This document shows positions 49,292 to 58,857 of a stretch of 64,000 nucleotides of DNA, in pieces; positions within the stretch are counted from its first letter, which is position 1; every line of letters starts with the position of its first letter. The notes below the pieces were generated by a model. It ran no database searches. It was given only the letters and a program-made list of their open reading frames with translations, and had not been told where the DNA came from. The translations under genes and the position numbers were made by a program. The DNA comes from Turnera subulata (taxonomy: Eukaryota > Streptophyta > Magnoliopsida > Malpighiales > Passifloraceae): contig JAKUCV010004830.1 of NCBI GenBank assembly GCA_028386065.3, forward strand, positions 1 to 64,000, in the 5' to 3' direction.

Positions 49292-50039
49292 CTCAAAGAT
49301 AGGGGTGAGGAGAATGACCAAACAACCCGGATTTCTCAATGTTCGGACCGAATTGTGCATAATTTGGACATTGTCCAAACTAAATTAAAAATTCGGGTTT
49401 GGTCTGGACATGACCAAATTAGCATATTAATTTGGTACGGGCAGCTTCGGAGAAATTTGGACAGACCAAATATCCAAACAGACTTTTATACAAAACGACG
49501 TCGTTTTATGTTAAGGGAGGGAAAAAAATAAAACAAAAGGAAGAGGACAACAGCCCCTCAAGTGGACTCGAACAAACCTCCAAATCTAATCCCAAAAATG
49601 TAATTCATATTTCCCCACTCTCAGTGTCTCTCCCCAGACTCTTCTTCGATCGAGAGCACGACAACGGTGACTCGAGCACGGCGCTAACGACGGCTATTTT
49701 TTATCCAACCTTAGCCGCCTCAGCGACGTCCTGTTTGATTCTTCCGTCATCGGGTCGTAAGGATTTATGGTGGGCAATTGGGCATGTATAACTTCAATTT
49801 GGATTTATGAATTTGCTGGATTTCCTTCTTTTTTAAAATCTTTTTTCATGTTGTTTTGTAATTTGGACAATTTGGGCAAAGCGTGTCCGGACCAAAATAT
49901 TTCGGTCTATTTGGTATTTGGACAATCTGGGTTTGGACATTGGTACGGACACCCTCAGAGCAATTTGGTCAGCCCAAAGACCAAACCAAATTAAGGGTGT
50001 CCGAACCAAACTGCCCAAATGCTCTCCCCTACTCAAAGA
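49292..50039. mobile_element. hAT-family MITE (732 bp) with 8-bp target duplication
   Basis: The element spans 49300-50031, starting TAGGGGTGAGGAGAATGACC and ending ATGCTCTCCCCTA. CTCAAAGA occurs immediately outside both ends (49292-49299 and 50032-50039). Subterminal TTTGGAC/GTCCAAA and CCGAACC repeats occur on both sides. The core contains a small GC-rich segment without an extended frame. Same TAGGGG-type ends as the element at 47202, but different subterminal repeats, so it is a distinct family. Confidence 0.88.
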
Positions 50040-50289
50040 GCTTTGCCATAACAGCAATTCCTTCCAACCCCATATCATATGCTTGAAAACTCATAAAGAC
50101 CATAGCACTAAGTACCTACATCATTGTAAACATACAAAACACCTGGGCTCAGGATTATAATAAGCAAGCTAGTTTTGAATTACCTGCAAGATAATTCGGT
50201 CCCCAGCTCACCAATCCTATACCCATACGCATAACATTATATGGAAGACTAAAAGCTACAATAAAACATTGCAACCAATTAGAAAAACA

Positions 50290-52200
50290 TGATTGGCCTC
50301 GCCATCATCATCCAAAGACGAGCAGACTCGCCGGCAATAGGTCGAAGTTGAAAACAGAGGACAACCCTGGGTGCACGCTTGTCATGAGTGGGGGGCATCT
50401 ATCAAGTAGAGTGACCATTCTAGTGCAACGCACTTTGATTATCTCACCAGAGAATATAGTTGAGCCATCATATCTCTGCCGATGACCTGCACCTTAAACC
50501 TCTGATGGTGGGCCAAATCACATATCACTGCAAAAGTCAATATCAATAGCATTGTATAAAGCACATTATAGCGCTGCAGTGTGGTCGACAACAAAAAATT
50601 TTGAAACAATAGCCTCCAAAGGAGCTGTGGTAATTGTTTCTCGCCGAGGAGCAACAAAAAGTCTTTATACCCCTCCCACCACTAGAGGAAATATTAGACT
50701 AGTGATCAACCGAACTACTCTCCCTCAGCCGGGGGAACACCCGACACCTCTGTTTCCCACACATGTTGCTGTCCCATCAACCCGCCACAGGCCCTACCCT
50801 CCTCTATCATCTCAAAAGCTTGTATCAGATCAATCGTAGAGGGCTGGTATGTCACCTTAGTTGTCCTCGCCATCTTCTTCCAGCTCGGCTTATAAGCTGA
50901 GGCGTGGATTGGAGTCGCATCATGAAGGTCAGTGATTAACTCAGCAATAGTATTCATTACCCCAATGTGAGCTCTACGGGCAGAGTCTTTGATTGGAGAT
51001 ACAAGTACATCATTCGAGGCTTTCCTTTTCTTTCTGCCCGACACCAATTGTTGATCAGTTTAGGGTGTTGCAGCTGTTTCGGTGTTTATATCCTCCATTA
51101 CTGGTTCCCAGTCTTTCTCCAAGTTTTCGTCCTGCACATCCAAAGGAGATTGCTTTTTTGCGAGGTAGTGTTTCCCCAGTATCTCCTTGGCCCTCATCCA
51201 GGGGCCGAAACTATCCTCAGCCTGTCTTTTGACTCCCTCTCCTGGTCTAATAGGATTCGAGCATTTGCTGGTGAGGTGGGTGATTCTACCACAATGATAG
51301 CAGAGTTCTCCAAGTCTTTCGTATTGGAATCGAATCGAAATTTCATTTCCAGACGAGTCCAAGCAAGCCACTCCTGGCAATAGAGGCATGTCAGTAAGGA
51401 TCTCAATACGGGCTTTTAAGAAACCCTGCCACCCTAACATAGCCTCCAGAGTGGGCTCATAAAAATAGAATACAAGAAATATAGCTCCTATCTTAGCTAT
51501 CTTATCATGTGATAACAGATTAGGAGGAATATCATGTATTTGGATCCAGAATAAAACTTGGCGAAAACTTACTTGGCTAAGAATCATATTCGGAAACCAA
51601 CCTTTGAGGCAGAAATGCATATTGGATACCAGCCAAAGGGAACCTTTTAGAACCTTTTTCTTGTCCTCTTCCAATTCAAAGCCAATGAGGAAGATATTGT
51701 TTGGCTTCGGGATGATCCGAAAGTCCCCTTTAATATACCATATGTTCATCATTTGGCTCCGAATCTGACTGATATGGGTCGCTTGTCCCCCAAAATCTTC
51801 CCAACAACATAGGTTCAGGCCACAATCGCCCCTAGGCTCTCTTCCGGTGTGACTTCACTTGTATCACTGCTACTACCTCCCAGATCTACAATCCGACGAG
51901 AAGACGAGGCCACCATGGCGCCGAACTACAGCACACCAAGATCCAGAACAAGACTGGAGCTATAAGAACAGAGGCTAGTTTGAAACAAAAGCCTCCCACT
52001 TTGTTACCACTAACTTTGGGGATACTCAGACGACACTCTCCCCAGCTAACATAAACAGGTGAATGCGATTGTAGAGTAGTAATTAGGACAGATGTAGGTT
52101 GAAATAAGCAAAAGGCAAACATATCTAAGTAAACTGAGTGGTAAGAAGTAGAAAGGGCCAAAGAAAAAGCGATATAAACCTAGTATGGGATTTGGGAGCT
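50290..52200 (-). mobile_element. LINE fragment with ORF1 (DUF4283 plus zinc knuckle)
   Basis: The minus-strand frame 51752-51060 encodes the gag-like ORF1 of a plant L1 element. It begins near NIWYIKGDFRIIPKPNNIFL, followed by VLKGSLWLVSNMHFCLKGW and PNMILSQVSFRQVLFWIQIH (a DUF4283-type RNA-binding fold), and has a zinc knuckle CYHCGRITHLTSKC (C-X2-C-X4-H-X4-C). It stops at 51060; related frames to 50715 may be the disrupted ORF1 tail. No endonuclease or reverse transcriptase follows. The 5' part probably reaches about 52200. Borders are approximate and no target duplication was found. Confidence 0.72.
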
Positions 52201-52441
52201 TTCTACGCGCTACACGTGCCATATAGGGAATAATCTTGCCTAGGTTTTAGGCCATCTGCTAAAATAAATACCTTAAATCCACATTACCATACCGGGTTAT
52301 ATTATTATTTGAATTGAATTAATATTTTTAATCGCACGAGACCACGGGTTTTTGTATTTACAAATACAAAAAGTGGTTATCAATATTAAAACCCATAAAT
52401 TTCAGTAAACCTTGGGGAGCTTTCTTAGAGTAATCCACCCA

Positions 52442-52930
52442 AGGATAAAAAGCTTTTCACATTCTTATACAGAGACAAATTCACTATTTCAATATTTTGC
52501 AACTTTATTGCACCTACTTCATACAAGAATAAGAGATTCCAATAACGTTGGCACATAAAGCGGCAGGGTGGATTGTTTGGGCCGTGGTGGTGCCTTGGAG
52601 AGGGGCCGACAATAGTTATGGCGGCCCATGAATTCTTTAATTTTTTTTATACAAGTCCATATAATACTGAAAAAGTGACAGACCCCTCTCCGAGGATAAG
52701 AAGCTTTTCACAATCTTATATAGAGACAAATTCACTATTTCAATATTTTGCAACTTTATTGCACCTACTTCATACAAGAATAAGAGATTCTATTAACGTT
52801 GGCAGATAAAGTGGCAGGGTGGATTGTTTGGGTCGTGGTGGTGCCTTGGAGAGGGGCCGAGAATAGTTGTAGCGGCCCATGAATTCTTTAATTTTTTTGA
52901 TACAAGTCCCTATAATACTGAAAATTTGGC
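52442..52930. repeat. Tandem duplication, 251-bp period
   Basis: AGGATAA-AAGCTTTTCACA at 52442 recurs at 52693, and the two units stay alike through TTCAATATTTTGCAACTTTA, CAGGGTGGATTGTTTGGG and GGAGAGGGGCCGA to ATACAAGTCC. About a dozen substitutions and one short indel separate them, so the event is fairly recent. No coding content. Confidence 0.88.
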
Positions 52931-53088
52931 CCCAACTATTTTTTCCTTTTTCATGCATAAAATAGTTCCCTATTGGTTCCTATGAAAAATATGTGTAATT
53001 GGTGGTGCATCATATTATTCATATTTACTGTGATGTAAATTTATAGTTTCTAAAAAAAAAATTATAAAATTTATATTTAGTTTTGAAA

Positions 53089-54740
53089 CGCCCCGACCCG
53101 CATTTACCGTTCACAGTAAACACGTGTCGGAACTGTAACGAACCGACCAAACAAGTCCAACATACAGTGTATACAACAGAAACTCGGGCTCAACAGCCCA
53201 AAATAAAAACATCAGAAATCTGGCCCTTCGGCCCAACAACAAAACATATCACCGGAGCCCGGGATCATCAATAACATCATAATCGGCCCAATGGCCCAAC
53301 AACAATAATAATAAGCACAGCAGAAGACTTAATAACTCACGAAGACACTGTATGCGACACTGATGCAAACTAATGGATCCGAGTCCTGTCTAAGGGATAA
53401 CGCCGCAACCTGTTTGGTATGCATCAAACCTGAACCACAAATAACTCAACCTACGGGATGAAAGCCCGCAGGAGAGGGGTGAGTCCGAAGTGCTCACCAA
53501 CCAAGGTTAAACAGAGATATGCAGGCAACTATAATACTCCAAAGAAGAAATACAGACAATAGTCACAACCATACCAAAGACATACCATACAAGACAGACC
53601 AAACTCGAAGACTCGCCCAAACGTACCAAGGACTTTATTATTATTCTAATTTTATCTTTCTGGCCCCGTCACGGATAAGCTAAGGTCGTACCAGGCTATC
53701 AACCTGTTTATGGTGCCAGATCAAAAAGAACCCGGGATCAACATCCCAATATCAAATCTCAGGGATCAACAACCCAATAACAATCTCAGGGATCAACATC
53801 CCAATAACAATCTCAGGGGTCAACATCCCAATCACAATCTCAGGGATCAACATCCCAATCACAATCTCAGGGATCAATATCCCAATAACAATCTCAGGGA
53901 TCAACATCCCAATAACAATCTCAGATCATGGCCACCATAAAACAGTCTCAAACCATCCAGTCGTACCTCTACTTACTATGTGACAAACGCCCCGACCCGT
54001 ATTTACTGTACACAGTAAACACGTGCCGGAACTGCAACAACCTGACAATTAAAGCCCAGCATACAGTGTATACAACAGAAACTCGGGCTCAACAACCCAA
54101 AATAGAAAACATCAATAACAACATATCCGGCCCAATGGCCCAACAATAATAATAATAATGCACAGCGGAAGACTTAATAACTCACAAAGACACTGTATGC
54201 GACACTGATGCAAACTATGGATCCAAGTCTTGTCCAAGGGATAACGTCGCAGCCTGTCTGGAATGCATCAAACCTGTACCACAAATAACTCATTCTACGG
54301 GATGAAATCCCGCAGGTGAGGGGTGAGTCCGAAGTGCTCACCGACGAAGGATAGACAATCAATATGCACACTATAAATACTCAAGGTCAAAACAGCAATA
54401 ACAGCCAAATATAGACCAATACAAAAGACTCGACCCAAAACCGGTCCAAGACCAAAGACTCAAATAAAATCCAATTTTCCAGTTTTATCTTTCCGGGCCC
54501 CGTCACGGATAAGCTAGGGGTCAGACCTGGTTATCAAAATATTCCGGGTGCCAGACCAAATCCAGAGAACCCAGGGATCGACATCCCAAAAATAAGAACC
54601 CAGGGATAGACATCCCAAAAATAATCACGGGATAGACATCCCAAGCATAGACATGCTTATCACAAGTAACCCAGGTCATGGCCACCACAAAACAGTCTTA
54701 AACCATCGAGTCGTACCACTACTTACCACGTGACAATTAT
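53089..54740. repeat. Direct repeat with 899-bp period
   Basis: CGCCCCGACCCG starts at 53089 and again at 53988. Both units share ACAGTAAACACGTG, ACAGTGTATACAACAGAAAC, the GGGTGAGTCCGAAGTGCTCACC box, the CCCCGTCACGGATAAGCTA box and end near CGTACC-CTACTTAC. Divergence is obvious (about 10-15 percent by eye). The second unit has a decayed version of the minisatellite. Confidence 0.82.
53734..53923. repeat. 27-bp minisatellite, seven copies
   Basis: The unit GGGATCAACATCCCAATAAC plus AATCTCA is repeated seven times; the first copy is 28 bp and copies differ by zero to three bases. Each unit contains the small inverted repeat GGGAT...ATCCC. Because 27 is a multiple of three, it gives a repetitive open frame that is an artefact. 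Confidence 0.92.
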
Positions 54741-56215
54741 ATTATCATCATCAAAAACCAAATTACAGGGATCAACATCTCTAACCAAAATACCGGGATA
54801 GACATCCCTATCTAAAATCAAGGATCGACATCCTTATCACAAATTATTATTTAATCCTTTATACTTTGAACCAAAAGACACAGAAAATCAACACGGGGAT
54901 AAACATCCCAAAAACCAAATCAAAATACTGGGATAAACATCCAGACAACAATCACAACAAATGCAATCATCAACAATGCAATAATCATCAAACACAATAA
55001 CCGAGTAATACAGGCACATATTGAAGGAAATTCATCCTCACCTTGGCCGATTACTCAACTCCGGAAACAATGACCGGTCCCAAGCCGGCTCCTCGAAAAA
55101 CTGTCCGATATCCAAACCTATATGGCAAAACAATATATACACATAAATGCACATAATCGGTATGCTATGATGCCAAAACTGCGAAATAACCCATCCCTGT
55201 TCATATCCTTTATTATCATCTTTTACCGAAAATATTATACCGTACGTATATCCGAATATAATTTCGGTACCATGCTTTAATTAAAATTATTTTTAAAGAA
55301 AATATTTCCATAAATTAATTATACTTTTCCCAAAATATAATCACCATAATTTTTCCCAGAAAAAATAATAACGTATTTATAATTTTCAGAAAATATATAT
55401 AGTATTTATTTTTTCTAAATATATATAATAATATTTTCCAACACAAAATATAATTACCTTTAATTTTAAAAGTACATATATATATATATTCCTCAACCAT
55501 AATTTCCCAGGGAAAATAATATATATATAAAATTTCCAGAAATTATTTTCATGGTACATATATATTTTTCCAAATAATATTAGTTTTTCCCAAAACATAA
55601 CTTAATTATTTATCCATGCATATATATTTATATTTTCCCCAAAATACCAGAATTAATTTGATCATAATTTTCCCAAGGTAAACATATATTTTTTTCTCAA
55701 AATTAAATACCAGAATATAAATAAATATATATATATATTGTTTTTTTTTTAAATTTAAACGGACTGGGCCATGAATAGTGCATCCCAGACCAAGGCAGTA
55801 GGCCCGTAACACAGGCCCACTCCCTAGGCCTGGCCCGACACCAATCCGGCCCAACCCAGAAGCTGTGCGACCCGTCTACATGTGACGGATCTTGCAAAAC
55901 TCGGGTCTCACCTCCGGGTTGCAGCGACGACGGCGACGGCGAGAGCGCGAGGAAGGGAAGCGAACGAGGCAGGGCGTGCGGCGGATGCAGGCGACTCCAT
56001 GGGCGGCGGAAACTCGGCGCGGCGACGGCAGGAGGCTGAGCAGCGGCGCGGGAGAAGCAGATCCGACGGGTTTGCTCCTCGGGTCTATGGCAGCTGGCGG
56101 CGCGTCGGCAGGCGGAAGACGACGGGGTCAGCGGCGGTCGAAAGGCGACGGTGTGGCGAGAAAACGGCTGGAGCTCCACGACGTGCACAGTAACCGGAAG
56201 GGTGACACACTATTC

Positions 56216-56450
56216 ATCTCTTCCGGGTTTTCTGTTTTTCTTTTTTTTTTCTTTTCTTTTCTTTTCTTTTTTCTATTTTCTGATTGGTTTTTTTTTTCAT
56301 TTCCTCTTCTCTTTTTTTTTCCGATTTTTCTTTTTTTCTTTTTCTTCTTCTTTTCTTTTTCTCTCTTTTTTCTTTCTCTCTTTTTTTTTCTTTTTCCTCT
56401 TCCTTTCTTCCTCTCCTGTTCCTTTCTTCTCCTGGTTTCTTCTTCTTTTT
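56216..56450. repeat. Pyrimidine-rich low-complexity tract
   Basis: Nearly 230 bases of T and C with TTTTC and CTTTT runs on the plus strand, a purine tract on the other strand. Within the Gypsy-like LTR region. Such tracts can adopt triplex structures and generate spurious Phe/Ser or Lys/Glu frames. Confidence 0.85.
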
Positions 56451-56780
56451 AAAGAACGTAAAAATACTATTAAACCTGTGATTCATCAATAATGCAGCTT
56501 GTCTGCATTATAGAGCGAGTCCGTCCGGACCAAAAAATAACTGATACCCCCTTAGTTATTTTCCGGTGTGATTTTTTCGAAAATTTCGGGACCCGAAAAA
56601 TATCGACTTAGGCCCGAAAAATCTACGGAAAAATCTCGAGCGCGGGAAAACCCTCGGTTACGAAAAATGACGCTCGATTTACCTTGAATTAATTACCCAA
56701 GATTAATTCATTCGGTAAATCACTATAGAAAGACTTTTACAGTCCGGTAAAAATCCAAAATTTTTACCCGGGCTGTTGCA

Positions 56781-57027
56781 CTCAGACTCCGAGGACAACA
56801 GCTATATCGGTGGTACTACTTTTCCGACAAGCTCCGATGAGGAACTGCTTCAAGACGAACATCATCGGTCTGAAAGAACACTTGGTCGTCTCCAGCAGAC
56901 GGCGAAAGAAGCGTGCTGGCAAAGAAGCTGAGGATCGGAAGGGCAAAGCAACGGCTGAAAGCAGCACTCCGCAACAGACTCGGCTCGTGAAGTTCTTCTT
57001 CTTCAATCTCAAAAGAAAAAGATCTCG
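56781..57027. other. Short segment between LTR region and SYF1 fragment
   Basis: The plus frame reads acidic and polar stretches (SDEELLQDEHH) that stop soon after. I do not recognise it. It does not resemble the leader of either SYF1 gene except for the purine-rich AAAAGAAAAAGATCTCG just before the ATG. Confidence 0.35.
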
Positions 57028-57705
57028 ATGGCGATGACAAAGGGTGTATACCCATGTGTGGAGGACTTGATGTACGAGGAAGAGGTCCTCCGAAACCCGT
57101 TCAGCCTGAAGATGTGGTGGCGGTACCTGGTTGCCCGCCGCAACGTGTCGTTGGAGAAGTGATCCATCATCTACGAGAGAGCCCTCAAAGCCCTCCCCGG
57201 GAGCTACAAGCTCTGGCACGCCTACCTCGCCGAACTCCTGGACGTCGTCCGGAATCTGCCGGTGGTCCACCCCGAGTTCGAAGCCCTCAACAACACCTTC
57301 GAGAGGGCATTGGTCACCATGCACAAAATGCCGCGGATCTGGGCGATGTGCCTCCAAGCCCTAACGGAGCAGCACTTCGTTAGCCGCAGCCACAGGGCTT
57401 TGGATAGGGCTCTCTGTGAATTGCCCGTCACCCAGCACGGTGGGATTTGGGAGTTGTATTTGAGGTTTGTGAGGCAGGAGGGTGTCCCTATCGAGACCTC
57501 TTTTAGGGTTTATAGGAGGTACTTGATGTATGATTCGGATCACATTGAGGATTTTATTGAGTTCTTGTCGAACTCACGGCTCAGGAAGGAATCAGCCGAG
57601 AGGCTGGCTTCGGTCTTGAATGACGACCAGTTTTATCCGATTAAGGGGAAGAGTAAGCATAACTTGTGGCTGGAATTGTGTGATTTGCTGACAAAGCAAA
57701 GGTGA
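57028..57705 (+). pseudogene. SYF1 exon-1 fragment with nonsense codon (5' truncated-gene copy)
   Basis: From ATG 57028 the frame reads as the SYF1 N-terminus (VYPCVEDLMYEEEVLRNPFS) but has TGA at 57160-57162, codon 45. The paralogue at 58858 has CGA there, so a single C-to-T change, probably at a CpG, made the stop. HAT repeats resume and run to the LWLELCDLLTK motif, where homology ends about 57697, in mid exon 1. The copy is closer to the 58858 gene than to the 3863-9013 gene (for example RNLPVV-PEFEALN and FVRQEG). It lies 1.15 kb upstream of the intact copy in the same orientation, so it looks like a partial tandem duplicate. Confidence 0.92.
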
Positions 57706-58857
57706 AACCGTCAGGACCCGGCGATTTTCCCCATCATAGTCCCATATAGCAGCTCTGATCTCGTCCTTCTCAAACATTCTTTCTAGCCCTTCTTTTTTAG
57801 AATCGCTAATTCTGTTAAGCTGGAAGATTTCTCATCCAACGGATTTCCCATGTTTTTGAGGGAAAAGATTTCTCATCTCGTAAAACCTCGATCACTTCAT
57901 ACCTCTGTCACTGTGCATCGGCTTTCAAAGTGCAAACTCCCTGACCGTTTCAGCTGGTTTACTTTTTTTTTTTTTGAACATCAGCTGGTTTACTTCGTGT
58001 GGGGGAGTCTATATATGTATGATATTAATCTAAATTTCAAGTAGTAAAATAGAATGAATCGTTAGGACATAGTTACCGCTCTGTGGGGTCTCTTTCGTCA
58101 TCCTCAGTATGCCGTACACCTTTTATGTCCTAAAGAGCTCTTTCGCCCACCTCCGCGAGTGATATAGTCCACGTTAGCCCCGATTTGGATCAATCTTTCA
58201 CTGATCGTACCTCACCTCCAATATAATTAAGAGTGTCATTTTTCCATTAGTTATTGCTGGATGGTTTTCATAGAAATTATATTTCATAATAATTGATTAA
58301 AATTGTTTGTACTAGGACTAATGATTTGGGGAAACGGGGCATGAGGGAAGTAACACATGCAAAACACTGTTGTTTTGGCACGTGCAAGTCTCTCCCCAAA
58401 AAAAAGTTTGATGAATGCAAGGATTAAGAAATATAAGATAGTTTTAAAGAAGTATAAAAATATTGCTGAAAAGAAAGAGAAGAAGTGATAAATATATATA
58501 ATCGAGATGACAAAATAAAAAAGGGAAAGAAAAAAAGATTAAAAATACATAAAATCTTCTCCTTTGACGCGGATGATTTTGAGGGATTTATTTAGCTTTT
58601 GTTTTTTTATTAAAAAAAAATCCTTCAATTGTTATCTTATTTTTTATAAGCCAAGGGAAAGGAGAAAGTGGGAAAAAAAGGAGAGAGAAAGAAAAAAGAA
58701 AGAAAAAAAAAAAAACAATCGTCAATCCCAATCCTCATAGGATTAGGATTATGGCTGGGGTTAGGATATAATGGCGGCGGTCGTATCAGTGTATATATAT
58801 ATATATATAAATTGATGTGTTCTTCAGAAGGGAAAAAAAAAAAAACTCGATTTAGCG
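57706..58857. other. Spacer between SYF1 fragment and SYF1 paralogue
   Basis: After the broken SYF1 copy comes unrelated DNA, including a tail-only insertion (57950-57995), a non-AT-rich stretch at 58060-58200 that I do not recognise, then A- and T-rich DNA and a (TA)n run at 58792-58808 directly upstream of the paralogue. The last 200 bp should act as its promoter and leader. Confidence 0.45.
57950..57995 (-). mobile_element. Tail-only retroinsertion (16 bp) with 15-bp target duplication
   Basis: TCAGCTGGTTTACTT at 57950-57964 recurs exactly at 57981-57995 around eleven T plus GAACA, that is TGTTC plus a poly(A) on the minus strand. Confidence 0.66.

Larger units (their letters stand above)
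53084..56780 (-). mobile_element. Gypsy-like long LTR region (possible solo LTR)
   Basis: On the minus strand the block begins TGCAACAGCCCGGGTAAAAA at 56780 and ends CGGGTCGGGGCGTTTCA at 53084. The TG...CA ends and the TGxxACAxCCCG start recall LTRs of chromovirus (Tekay/Del-like) Gypsy elements. Inside are a 899-bp direct repeat, a 27-bp minisatellite, an AT-rich zone (55190-55740), a GC-rich zone (55900-56200) and a pyrimidine-rich zone. No gag-pol frame was seen. The 5-bp flanks (AGTTT and CTCAG) do not match, so either the borders are off or it is a rearranged fragment. Confidence 0.5.

Noticed and set aside
53710..53940. Repetitive frame with NNLRDQHPN units
   Set aside because: Arises because the 27-bp minisatellite is a multiple of three; no start context or flanking exons.
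55703..56492. Frames of 80-190 codons, Phe/Ser- or Lys/Glu-rich
   Set aside because: Products of a GC-rich segment and a long T/C tract inside the LTR-like region; homopolymeric content and no known fold.
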